Shown: positions 53,201-61,601, counted from the stretch's first letter. The stretch: DNA of 64,000 nt from Bradyrhizobium sp. LMTR 3 (GCF_001693485.1 NZ_MAXC01000051.1:310001-374000), one strand, 5' to 3'. The notes: generated by a model not told the origin, from the letters alone. Numbers and translations are program-made.

Positions 53201-53488
53201 TGCGCCGGCATCTACCGTTGGACCGCCTTCGCGAAGTTCGACGTCGAGGCCGAGCTCGCGATAAAACCCCTTCTCGAGGGCGGCGTAGTAGCCTGCGAAT
53301 TGAAATTGATGCTTCCATTTGAGCTGCAAGGACACCCGATCAAGCGCATCGGCGGGTGCAGCCAATAGCAAGGCGAGGCAAGCGAGAATGCCCGCACTGA
53401 ACCAGCTGAGCCACGCCAGACGAAGAAGCAATCGTCCCGCCGCGCGCTCACTCGTCGCGAAATTCCGTGCGCATTCTCCTTCGCTCAC
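50283..53488 (-). pseudogene. Substrate-binding-protein/adenylate-cyclase sensor, frameshifted in the catalytic domain
   Basis: The main frame runs from ATG 53488 to 50678 (936 codons). After a first membrane helix come an NMT1/THI5-like binding domain (residues ~48-330: VSLQLKWKHQFQFAGYYAAL..), two helices (~345-402), a Cache-like extracytoplasmic domain (~403-680), another helix (IILITALTGIELLLIFVFA) and a class III cyclase (TVLFGDLRDFSSLAERM, VDKFIGDGIMAFWG). Near 50771 the frame breaks. The rest of the cyclase (PPLHLRIGLHCANVLVGNVG, YTVMGDGVNVAARLEG) continues in the next frame to 50283. One missing base explains it. A thiamine-precursor-like ligand or a sulfonate/nitrate-type ligand may be sensed; this is open. 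Confidence 0.8.
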
Positions 53489-53562
53489 CTAATCCTCACA
53501 ACAAGTTCAGCTATTCCTCCGATCGGCCTGAGTAGCGAGCCTGCGCCGAGAGAGAGCCGCGC

Positions 53563-53580
53563 GCTATGCAGATTCGGCCA
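53563..53580 (-). promoter_or_regulatory. Island motif copy on the minus strand (TGGCCGAATCTGCATAGC)
   Basis: It lies 74 bp before the sensor-gene start and points toward it. Confidence 0.7.
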
Positions 53581-53693
53581 GTGCGAAATTACCGACGCCG
53601 AACTGGCCATTAGCAAACGGGTTGGAACTTTCGCGATCCGCTTCGAACGAAGGTGAAGTCGATGCGCTGAAAGGACGGCTGAGATGCGGCTCT

Positions 53694-53711
53694 TTGCCGA
53701 AACTGCATAGC
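53694..53711 (+). promoter_or_regulatory. Island motif copy (TTGCCGAAACTGCATAGC)
   Basis: It lies 133 bp upstream of the cytochrome start. About nine bases further on, GGGCGACTCGACCCAACTT resembles a second block found after several other copies. Confidence 0.75.
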
Positions 53712-53844
53712 CTACCCAGGGCGACTCGACCCAACTTATCGCCTGGGTCCAACGTTACAAACCAGGAGCATGCCGTTTCAGAACAGGCACTCAGACATGA
53801 TGATCCTAAGCATTCCCCCTCAGCCATACAGCGGATAGCAATTC

Positions 53845-56319
53845 GTGGCGCGCAAAGACATCAGAGCCGGCGGGAGCGATAGGCTTTCCAAGCGCCCGCC
53901 TACATCGAGCCCGGTCGAAATCCCGACAGATAGCCGGCGCGAGGGCATCCCCAGCCTATCTCGCCGTTCGTGGAAGTCGGCGACGCGCGTGGCCATGTTG
54001 GCGACAGTCGCGGTCCTCGCAGGTGGCCTGACCATCGTGCTCGTCGCGGGGCACGGATTCATCTTGCCGACGGCTCTTCGCAGCAACGGCACGGCCCCTG
54101 CCACCTTTGTCGGCAGCGAAGCTTGCGCTGGTTGTCACCAAGCCGAAACTGCATTGTGGAAACAGTCTCAACATAAGCACGCCATGCAGCACGCTACGGC
54201 CGCCACCGTGCTCGGCAATTTCGATGACACCAGTTTCGACTATTTCGGCGTCCATTCGCGCTTCTTCAAAAAGAACAACAAGTTCTTCGTCGAAACCGAC
54301 GGCCTCGACGGCAAGCTTGCGACCTTCGAGGTCAAATACACCTTCGGCATTGACCCGCTCCAACAATATCTGATCGAATTCCCGGATGGCCGCCTGCAGG
54401 CGCTGTCGATTTCCTGGGACAGCCGACCGAAGGATCAGGGCGGTCAACGCTGGTTTCATCTCTATCCCAACGAGGAGATCAAGCACGACGACGTGTTGCA
54501 CTGGACCAAGCTCAATCAGAATTGGAACTTCATGTGCGCGGAGTGTCATTCAACCGGCGTGCGGAAGAATTACGACGCGACCAATGATCGTTTCCAAACG
54601 ACATGGGCGGAAATCAGCGTAGGCTGCGAGGCGTGTCATGGCAAAGGCTCCCGCCACGTCAATTGGGCGCAGAGCCAGCGGAGCTGGTTTGGAAGAGACG
54701 AAGACCCGCGCAAGGGGCTCGCCGTCTTCCTGAACGAGCGGGACGGCGTAACGTGGCAACCCGATCCCAGGACCGGCAATCCGCAACGCAGCGTCGTTCC
54801 CGCGGTGACGCGCAGGGAAGTCGAGACTTGCGGGCTGTGCCATGCCCGACGTGGCGCGTTTTCCGAGGACTGGGTGCCTGGGCAACCCTTGTCCGACACG
54901 CACGCCATCTCCCTCCTCGCTCGCGGCCTGTATCATGCGGATGGGCAGATGCACGACGAGGTCTACAATTATGGCGCCTTCAAGCAGAGCAAGATGTTCG
55001 CGGCCGGCGTCACCTGCAGCGATTGCCATGAACCACATGCCGCAAAGCTACGGGCGGAAGGCGATGGCGTTTGCCTGCAATGCCATGCCTCCGACAAATA
55101 CAAAGTGGCCTCGCACACGCGCCACGAAGGTGTCACGCCCGCGGTGACCTGCGCGTCGTGCCACATGCCCGTCAGCACCTACATGGTGGTGGACAAGCGG
55201 CACGACCACAGCCTTCGAATTCCAAGGCCGGACATCTCCGTGAAGCTTGGCACGCCGAACGCCTGCAACAATTGTCACGCCGACAAATCAGCACAATGGG
55301 CGGCTGACGCGATCGAGCAATGGCACGGGCCAGTTCGGAAAGGTTTCCCTAACTACGCCGAGGCCTTCAAGGCTTCCTGGACCAACGGGACCGATGCGGC
55401 CGCATTGCTGGCTGCGGTTGCGGCCAGCCCAACAGCACCAGCAATCGCGCGCGCGAGCGCTCTCAGCGAACTTCATTCGCAGGTGTCGCCCGCGAATATT
55501 GAGCTCGCCCGCAAGGGACTGGCCGATCCCGATCCAATGGTGCGGATCGCAGCGCTTGACATGCTCGATGGCCTTCCGGACGAACGTATCTGGCCAATTG
55601 TCTCGCCGCTTCTTTCCGATCCAAGCCGCGGCGCGCGTATCAGGGCAGTCTCGGTGTTGGCCGCCGTACCCCCCGCGAACCAGCCTGCGTCTGACCGCGC
55701 AGCATTTGAGCGCGCGGCCGCCGAGTTCATTGCGGCGCAACGCCTCAACGCGGACCGGCCCGAAGCCCGCTCGACCCTCGGAAACTTCTATGTGCGGCGC
55801 AGGCTGACTGCCGAGGCAGAGAGCGAGTACAGGGCAGCGCTGCGGCTCAGTCCTCAATACGCGCCTGCCGCGATCAATCTGGCGGACCTGTATCGGCAGC
55901 TGGGCCGCGATGGCGACGGGGAGAGCGTCCTGAGAACCGCGATCGCGTCTTCACGACAGGACGCTGGCCTGCACTATGCGCTCGGGCTCACTTTGACCCG
56001 GCAGAAACGGCCGAACGATGCGCTCACCGAGTTCCGAACAGCAAGCGAGCTTGAACCTGACCGGTCGCGCTACGCCTACGTCTACGCCGTGGCGCTGCAT
56101 ACGTCGGGACGCATCGGCGAATCGATTGACGTGTTGAAGGCGAACCTGACCCAGCATCCGAACGATCATGATACGCTATCTGCCCTCATCACGTTCAACC
56201 GCGATTCCGGGAACATTGGTGTCGCCCTCGAATACGCGGAGCGGCTCTCTCGCCTCGCCCCGAATGACCGTGAATTGACTCGGCTTACCGACGATCTCCG
56301 TGCACGGTTGAAGCGATAG
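53845..56319 (+). CDS. Octaheme c-type cytochrome with TPR domain
   Basis: The protein is 824 aa from GTG 53845; the ribosome site is weak and ATG 53995 before the membrane helix is an alternative. A single N-terminal helix (VAMLATVAVLAGGLTIVLVAGHG) anchors it. Eight CxxCH sites lie near residues 93, 230, 260, 328, 391, 410, 435 and 473 (CAGCH, CAECH, CEACH, CGLCH, CSDCH, CLQCH, CASCH, CNNCH). A linker follows, then TPR-like repeats (about 630-815: NFYVRRRLTAEAESEYRAAL, AINLADLYRQLGRDGDGESV). The heme part resembles the NapC/NirT-linked cytochrome c554-like multiheme families. The redox partner and substrate are unknown. Confidence 0.88.
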   Translation: MARKDIRAGGSDRLSKRPPTSSPVEIPTDSRREGIPSLSRRSWKSATRVAMLATVAVLAGGLTIVLVAGHGFILPTALRSNGTAPATFVGSEACAGCHQAETALWKQSQHKHAMQHATAATVLGNFDDTSFDYFGVHSRFFKKNNKFFVETDGLDGKLATFEVKYTFGIDPLQQYLIEFPDGRLQALSISWDSRPKDQGGQRWFHLYPNEEIKHDDVLHWTKLNQNWNFMCAECHSTGVRKNYDATNDRFQTTWAEISVGCEACHGKGSRHVNWAQSQRSWFGRDEDPRKGLAVFLNERDGVTWQPDPRTGNPQRSVVPAVTRREVETCGLCHARRGAFSEDWVPGQPLSDTHAISLLARGLYHADGQMHDEVYNYGAFKQSKMFAAGVTCSDCHEPHAAKLRAEGDGVCLQCHASDKYKVASHTRHEGVTPAVTCASCHMPVSTYMVVDKRHDHSLRIPRPDISVKLGTPNACNNCHADKSAQWAADAIEQWHGPVRKGFPNYAEAFKASWTNGTDAAALLAAVAASPTAPAIARASALSELHSQVSPANIELARKGLADPDPMVRIAALDMLDGLPDERIWPIVSPLLSDPSRGARIRAVSVLAAVPPANQPASDRAAFERAAAEFIAAQRLNADRPEARSTLGNFYVRRRLTAEAESEYRAALRLSPQYAPAAINLADLYRQLGRDGDGESVLRTAIASSRQDAGLHYALGLTLTRQKRPNDALTEFRTASELEPDRSRYAYVYAVALHTSGRIGESIDVLKANLTQHPNDHDTLSALITFNRDSGNIGVALEYAERLSRLAPNDRELTRLTDDLRARLKR

Positions 56320-56414
56320 ACCGTCAACGGCTGCCTGCAACGTGGTCCATCCGCCACAGCCTCAACCAGCAGCGGTTCCGCAGCCCCATAACCCGGCGGA
56401 ATCTGCCAGCTATC

Positions 56415-57497
56415 CTATTTCGTGAACCTCGGCCTTGAGGGCGCTGCCGGCGTTGCCGCGGTCGGCTGAAGATTGAACGTCAGCCAGACGTTCCAGCCCG
56501 CTGGCCGGTTTTCGTTGGCGAATTCGCCGTAGCCCTTCAGGTTCAGATAGCCCTGCATGTCTCCGACCGGGAAAATGTAGCCGACCTGCGGTCCGATGCC
56601 GGCTACCCGCGACTGGAAGCAGCCGACGCGATTGCCCGAGCCACTATCGCAGCCGATCTCTTGATAGAGGTAACCCACGAGGCCGACCTGCCACTGCTTG
56701 GTCAGGAATTGCGAGGCGCCCCAGTCGAGGTGCATGTCGACGCCGCTCTGGTATTGAGTAGCAGGGTTTATGAAGTTGTACGTGAATCCGAGCACCGCCG
56801 AAAATTCATGCCCTGTCTGTGGGTTGAAATAGGTGTAGCCGCCGCCAGCGTCGATTGCCCAGTGCCCAAGTCCCAGATTCGCAAGGCGAGTCGACTGGTA
56901 GGCACCGACCGGGATGTCCCCCGTGATGTAAGCCATGTAGTTGTGAACACCGGCATTCCAGCGCAGCGCGAACTGCGGGATCAGGTCGCCAAATGCCGTG
57001 ATCGAGCTATCGATCGTATCGAAGCGCGAGAAGGGAAATGTGCCTCCCGGCGTCGTCAATGCTCCCGTGATCGATCCCGCGAGCGAGGTCGAGTTTGAGC
57101 CATAGATTCCTAACATAGTGGCAGAGGCCTGACCACCCAGCACCGGTGTGGCAAAGACGTAAGTCCCGGCCACAATGCCAAGATTCACATTTGCCTTGAC
57201 GTTGGCGTCGACGGTCGCCGTCAGGTTCGCGGGAATGCGACCAAGCGTGATCTGGCGTGCCCGCGCCACTTCAGCGCCAGCGGAAACTGAGGTGTGATAA
57301 TATATCGTGGTGAGCTGCCATCCCGCCTCCCTCGAGGGAACGGCCGCGAGGGAGCCGAAGAACCCAGGTATCCAGAAGCTGATGCCCCCTTCATCGGCGC
57401 GCGCTAGCTGATCGGGGAGCACAACCAGGCTCGCAATTGCTACCGCACCCAACCGGCAGACAAAGCCGGCCGTCGATATCGATTTCCTGCCCTCCAT
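56415..57497 (-). CDS. Outer-membrane SphA/phenol-degradation MetA-type protein
   Basis: The protein is 360 aa from ATG 57497 with GGGAGATTGGAC upstream; a TTG two codons earlier is not needed. The signal peptide ends near LARA before DEGGISFWIPG. The remainder is beta-strand-rich with SYxPS-like repeats (NLGLGHWAIDAGGGYTYFNP, FSAVLGFTYNFINPATQYQSG, FLTKQWQVGLVGYLYQ). It matches the SphA/MetA family of outer-membrane channels found in aromatic and hydrophobic compound catabolic clusters. It is convergent with the cytochrome gene. No motif was seen directly upstream on the minus strand. Confidence 0.8.
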   Translation of the reverse strand: MEGRKSISTAGFVCRLGAVAIASLVVLPDQLARADEGGISFWIPGFFGSLAAVPSREAGWQLTTIYYHTSVSAGAEVARARQITLGRIPANLTATVDANVKANVNLGIVAGTYVFATPVLGGQASATMLGIYGSNSTSLAGSITGALTTPGGTFPFSRFDTIDSSITAFGDLIPQFALRWNAGVHNYMAYITGDIPVGAYQSTRLANLGLGHWAIDAGGGYTYFNPQTGHEFSAVLGFTYNFINPATQYQSGVDMHLDWGASQFLTKQWQVGLVGYLYQEIGCDSGSGNRVGCFQSRVAGIGPQVGYIFPVGDMQGYLNLKGYGEFANENRPAGWNVWLTFNLQPTAATPAAPSRPRFTK

Positions 57498-57683
57498 GTC
57501 CAATCTCCCTCTCTTCCACGGTCCACTTACAACCGAAGCACGATCCGGCGTGCGAGGGACCGGAACTGAGGAGATACTATCACAGCGCGCTTACACGTGA
57601 TCCGCGCTATCCTGACTTCTGCACGTTTAGGAAGAGACTGTGCCTTTCATATCACAATTTCCGGATGCAACTACTTGCTGCTC

Positions 57684-57701
57684 TTGCCGATTTCGCATAG
57701 C
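57684..57701 (+). promoter_or_regulatory. Island motif copy without a clear gene (TTGCCGATTTCGCATAGC)
   Basis: The motif reads rightward. The only downstream candidates are short frames that run into the convergent AraC gene, so the gene it once served appears to be lost. Confidence 0.6.
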
Positions 57702-57853
57702 CGCACAGATCGACTCCCGCAAAATCCAATGCAGCGGCCCTTCTGCTTTCGCCCATCCATTTGCCAGCGAGGTCACGATGGCTATGAGCGAACACGGCTC
57801 AGCATGGCGCAGCGGAAGCCGCATCATTTTGATTGTTTATTCAGGAGGCCACG

Positions 57854-57919
57854 ATGCGCTCTCATCACCAAGAGATCACGAACTTCGACCAATCAATGTC
57901 GCTTCTGCGGCTTCAATGA
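57854..57919 (+). CDS. Possible 21-codon peptide or truncated gene start
   Basis: ATG 57854 (MRSHHQEITNFDQSMSLLRL..) has a textbook CAGGAGGCC upstream and lies 152 bp after an island motif. It stops after 21 codons and overlaps the 3' end of the convergent AraC gene. It may be a remnant gene start left by a rearrangement. Confidence 0.3.
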   Translation: MRSHHQEITNFDQSMSLLRLQ

Positions 57920-58880
57920 ACGGCAGTGACGAGTACCGGGCGGGACGCCGCAGGGTTTGGGAAGGTGTCTCGCCGAACAAGGATCGATAAGCGACTGAGA
58001 AGCGTCCGAGCTCCCAAAAGCCGTGATCGGTAACGATAGTGGTAACGGTTTCGCTAGAGGGATCCCCTCGCAGAAGCGCACGACGCACGAGGTGCATGCG
58101 CCGCAAGGTAAGATAGCGGATTGGCCCCATCCCAAGGCGTTCTTCGCAACAGGCACGAAGCGTTCGTTCAGAAACTCCGAGGGCCCCACAAATCTCGGTA
58201 ATGTACAGAGGCTGGTCCGGATGAGCCGCCAGGAATTCTTCGAATTGCGCAATGATTGCGTCATGGCGATAGAAACCCTTGCTGCCTTTCCGGGAAACGC
58301 CTTCCGCAAGGCATCTGACCAACAGGTGAATTGTGTGTTGCTCTAGCGCCCGAGCGACTTCCGGCAACTCAAGAATATCGGGCGTGTCGTGAGCGAGCTG
58401 TCCGATCGCCTTGTGAAGCTGCGACAATCGAGACATCAGCGCTGGGCTCGGACGAACGAGACATCGATTCTGCGCCTCCGAAATCTCGTGACCGACAATC
58501 GCCTTGCAGGCGACCGGAAACTCGTCGGCCGGCAAAGACAGCGACGCCAATCGAAGGTCGGCCTCCGATCGCACGTGATAAGCATCAAAGCCGGTAACAA
58601 GAATATCTCCAGATGAAACATCCAGGCCGCAGTGCCGGACCTTGCCAGAGGATGAGTCGGACAAGAACGAGAAGACCTTGCGGTCCGAACTCAGTGCGCC
58701 GGCGGATACTTGCGGCAGATTTAACCGAAAGCGCTGCATCCACAGCCTATCCATTCGAACTTGCGTCAGCTCGCCATGGAAGGCGCCTCGCGAGGTGGGC
58801 AGAATCTCTACATTTATCGTCTGGACGGCTGCCGAATAAGAAAATGGATCATCAAAACGAAGCACTCTACTCCAGGCCAC
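57876..58880 (-). CDS. AraC-family transcriptional regulator (island paralogue 3)
   Basis: The protein is 334 aa from ATG 58880. It is very close to paralogue 1: MALxRVVxxxDP start, SGDILVTGFDAYHVRSEADLRLASLSL in the N-terminal domain, then the double HTH QPLYITEICGALGVSERTLRACCEERLGMGP and VTTIVTDHGFWELGRFSVAYRSLFGETPS. Its effector domain has diverged most, so it may answer a different ligand while recognising similar DNA. No copy of the 18-bp motif was seen in its own upstream region. Confidence 0.9.
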   Translation of the reverse strand: MAWSRVLRFDDPFSYSAAVQTINVEILPTSRGAFHGELTQVRMDRLWMQRFRLNLPQVSAGALSSDRKVFSFLSDSSSGKVRHCGLDVSSGDILVTGFDAYHVRSEADLRLASLSLPADEFPVACKAIVGHEISEAQNRCLVRPSPALMSRLSQLHKAIGQLAHDTPDILELPEVARALEQHTIHLLVRCLAEGVSRKGSKGFYRHDAIIAQFEEFLAAHPDQPLYITEICGALGVSERTLRACCEERLGMGPIRYLTLRRMHLVRRALLRGDPSSETVTTIVTDHGFWELGRFSVAYRSLFGETPSQTLRRPARYSSLPFIEAAEATLIGRSS

Positions 58881-59682
58881 TTTCGTTCCCCCGGCGTGGA
58901 ATCAATGACGCATAACAATCAATAGGAGCATTCTTTCGTCGTAGACTTGAAGATAAACCAGCGTGTCGAATATTCAGAAAAGGCAAAATGCGAAAACAGG
59001 CCCTTGCCAGAGCGGAATCACTGCAACCGTATCGGCACGCGGCAGATTTTGATTCCGAAAGGGCAATCGCCAAGCATCCCGTACGATAAGGTTATCCCAG
59101 ATCTAGAAATATGGACATATCCATTTTGTTTGCGCCATCAAGCATGCTGGAAGTTATGCCTTGTGCGTGGGAATAACCTTTTGGTACCGATCCAGCGCAC
59201 CCATACAAGATGGTTCGATTGGCGTCGCGGCTACTTATTGGGGGAGCCTACTACAGGTGTCCCCTCATTCGGAGGAGGTTCAGGAACTCCTTGTCCGACG
59301 CCAAAAGCTGTTTGACGGCAGAGACATCCGTCCTAATCTTTGTCAGGGTCATGGTGGTCCTTGCTCCTCTATGAGCAGTGATCTTTGCAACCACCGGACT
59401 TACCATGACCGCTTCAGCCTCTCAGCTATTGCAGAACCTCCCGCACACTACCAGCTCGTCGCCACCATCCCGCCAGACCAGGCGTTCCGGCCGCTCGATC
59501 GCAGCAAGTGTGGCTGGTGGGAAGCAGACCGACGCTTTGTGCCTCCCTAGTGCTTTCGAAAGACGACTTTCGTATCTGTTCTAGCACCATCGATTCTGTC
59601 CCCGAGATAGTCTCGGAAATTGTCATCCGGTTCCTGCTCGCGACCATCCGTCGTCGCTTGGCTGACATGCCATTGTCTTGCA
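58881..59682. other. Intergenic region, nothing recognised
   Basis: About 800 bp of lower-GC DNA between the AraC gene and the TraD-like gene. Short frames on both strands lack ribosome sites and family similarity. It is probably decayed element DNA. Confidence 0.4.
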
Positions 59683-59949
59683 TCAACGAAGAGCTGCTGG
59701 ACCAGTTCGATCTGTCACCTTGTGCGTCGCCGGGACTGCCTCGAACGCCTGTTTCCCCTTTGCCGCCCAAAGTGCCCGCGCCTGTTCGTGTTGATCGCTT
59801 TTGAGCTTCTCAGCCATCCAGAGCAGCGCACCGAGAATGATGGCGTGATCGTCGTTGGTCAGGTCGACGGTGCCGGCCTTGACGACGAGGCCATCTAGTT
59901 CGATGAGGTGCCGCGTGCGTTTGCGGCGCTCGACCTGCCACGTGCGCAT
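59683..59949 (-). CDS. traD: Conjugal transfer protein TraD-like
   Basis: The protein is 88 aa from ATG 59949, one base after the upstream stop. RTWQVERRKRTRHLIELDGL, VVKAGTVDLTNDDHAIILGA and LLWMAEKLKSDQHEQARALW match the small TraD proteins of rhizobial conjugal-transfer systems, ending AAKGKQAFEA. TraG and the relaxase, which normally adjoin, are absent. It is a remnant of a conjugative or mobilisable backbone. Confidence 0.75.
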   Translation of the reverse strand: MRTWQVERRKRTRHLIELDGLVVKAGTVDLTNDDHAIILGALLWMAEKLKSDQHEQARALWAAKGKQAFEAVPATHKVTDRTGPAALR

Positions 59950-59950
59950 A

Positions 59951-60217
59951 TCATATCGCGCCCTTGCGGCCTGATACCGGTTGCGCGCCGCCCGGTTGCG
60001 CCGGAGCGCCGTCCGTGTCGCGGTCAGTTGTCGGTGCATTTCGCCGCGATCGTCCCTGAAAGAACGCGGCCCCGCGCTTGGCCCATGCCTCCCTCTTTCC
60101 GGCCTCTTTCGTATCGGTCAGCGTGATCAGTGCACCCGCCAGTTCATTCGCGGTGAGTGTGTCAGCCCCGGTGGCGATGACCAGTTCGCCGAGCTGCCGC
60201 ACCTTGCGAGTTTTCAC
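59951..60217 (-). CDS. TraC/TraD-like small conjugal transfer protein
   Basis: The protein is 88 aa from GTG 60217. KTRKVRQLGELVIATGADTL and AGALITLTDTKEAGKREAWA followed by KRGAAFF parallel the TraD neighbour (basic start, LGxLVxxAGAD.L, helix, W.xxGxxxF). It probably occupies the traC place of a traC-traD operon. It ends one base before the next start, indicating coupling. Confidence 0.6.
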   Translation of the reverse strand: MKTRKVRQLGELVIATGADTLTANELAGALITLTDTKEAGKREAWAKRGAAFFQGRSRRNAPTTDRDTDGAPAQPGGAQPVSGRKGAI

Positions 60218-60254
60218 CGCGCGCCCTGTCTTCGAGCGCTTTCAGCTCGCGGCC

Positions 60255-60416
60255 ATGCGCGAACCAGACCGTATCATTCGCTTGAAAACCGTCCTCGCTC
60301 GAACCGGACTGTCTCGGTCCACCATCTACCGCAAGATCGCCGAGGGCACGTTCCCGCCGCAGATCAGGATCAGCGTCAACGGGAGCGGCTGGCATGAATC
60401 CGACATCAACCACTGA
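60255..60416 (+). CDS. AlpA-family excisionase/regulator-like protein
   Basis: The protein is 53 aa from ATG 60255 (MREPDRIIRLKTVLARTGLS). The MerR-like HTH RTGLSRSTIYRKIAEGTFPPQIRIS, followed by NGSGWHESDI, is the AlpA signature. The usual last ~10 residues (..DAWIAxR) are missing, so it is slightly short. AlpA proteins activate integrase or excisionase genes, which fits the neighbouring integrase. It is divergent from the TraC/D-like pair. Confidence 0.78.
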   Translation: MREPDRIIRLKTVLARTGLSRSTIYRKIAEGTFPPQIRISVNGSGWHESDINH

Positions 60417-60882
60417 TTGCCGATCCCGTCGCATGGCGCCCGAAGCACGAGTCAGATGCGGGCTGACGAGATCTGTGGTCGCTTGCTGCCTGACGACAGG
60501 AATCGGACCGGCGTCAAACCGTAAAGGCTGGCGCTGTCGCGCCCCCGCTTCGCGGCTTCGGCCTTGACGGCCTGACGTCGCCCCGGTTTGGGCTCTCCGT
60601 GGGGATTGGGAGCGATCGCGCTTCCAATCCGGAACAGTGACACAGCGGATCGCTCTGACTAACCGGCGAATTTTTGGTCTGGGGACATTTTAGAGCGTTC
60701 TGAAAATCGATGACATATGAATAAGATAGATGGCGCCTGGAACGGTTCGAACGTCCGACCCTCAGAGTCGTAGTGAAAGGGTCCATGCCGCCATCCGATC
60801 TAGGATATCCCCGCAGGCTCAACGTGCATGTCAGTGAACAGCGCGAGAGTTGCCTCTCTAGACGCTGTGCCGGGAGCATTGG
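60417..60882. other. Intergenic region, nothing firmly recognised
   Basis: No coding signal. At 60731-60773 there is a tRNA-like T arm (GGTTCGAAC with pairing stems) ending in TGG on the plus strand, but the acceptor length is wrong for a CCA-ending tRNA. Confidence 0.4.
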
Positions 60883-61601
60883 ATGCCGAACCAGCGCCGC
60901 ACCAGTAAGAAGGCATCGAAAGGTGACGACCAAGTGCTGACCGCATTGTGCTCGCGGCGAGACGGCCTACTACTACAATGTGCCGACAAAGTACCGGAAG
61001 CTGAAGTGTTCCGTCCAGGGCGAGCCGTTCGGCACCGACTTTGCCGTGATGACGAAGCGCGCCGGCGTGTTGAACGGCCAGTTGGATGAATGGGACACGC
61101 AGCGCAAAGGGCTCCCGATTAGCGCGCCCAACATGCCGAAGCACGGCACGGTGGATTGGCTGTTTCGGGAATACAAGATCAGCAGGGCCTATCTCGATAA
61201 GGTCGCAGCACTTGAAGCGTCTCGGCACGCCGATGGTCCTGCACGAGGTCGAGGAAGGTAAGGCCAAGCCGTTCGGTTTCAGCACGATGCAACACAAGGT
61301 GCAGCGGATGCGGGTGAAGCTAGGATTGCCCTCGCACTTCACCTTCGACGCCTGCCGGCATGGCGGCATGACCGAGCTGGAGGAGGCAGAGCTGACCGAT
61401 GGACAGGGGCGCGCGCTGTCAGCGCACCGGACGCAGCAGAGCTACATCGGCTACGCCAAGCGCACCGAGAAGCGAGTGCTGGCGGCAACTCGCAAGCGGC
61501 ACGCGCGCAGGCTGGCGAACGAAATGGCGACCGACGTTCAGAATGGGCAGCAGAAAAGCGTTCAGAATGATCCCCCCGAACAAAGTGCGATTGCCGAGTG
61601 A
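60883..61601 (+). pseudogene. Tyrosine recombinase (integrase), frameshifted and internally deleted
   Basis: Three pieces in different frames are recognisable: an N-terminus at ATG 60883 (MPNQRRTSKKASKGDDQVLT), then AYYYNVPTKYRKLKCSV to HGTVDWLFREYKISRAYLDK, then VLHEVEEGKAKPFGFSTMQH, FDACRHGGMTELEEAELTDGQ and SAHRTQQSYIGYAKRT. The last part contains the His-x-x-Arg-like box and catalytic Tyr. Compared with the ~400-450-aa family, about 230 residues in the middle, including the first catalytic Arg, are gone. The gene ends 7 bp before the tRNA-Gln 3' end, the expected place for the integrase of a tRNA-targeting element. It cannot be functional. Confidence 0.85.

Larger units (their letters stand above)
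53489..53844. other. Divergent regulatory region with two island motifs
   Basis: It lies between the sensor gene (minus) and the multiheme cytochrome (plus). It holds one motif per direction (53563-53580 and 53694-53711). No gene. Confidence 0.6.

Noticed and set aside
38969..57701. The island motif as a sigma-54 or ECF promoter
   Set aside because: TGGCC..TTGCA spacing in some copies is two bases too short for sigma-54, and there is no GGAAC/-10 pair at ECF spacing; a regulator site fits better.
60731..60773. tRNA-like sequence with a T arm and anticodon-like stem on the minus strand
   Set aside because: The acceptor 3' strand is two bases short for a CCA-ending tRNA and the 5' half is absent; at most a decayed tRNA fragment of unknown identity.
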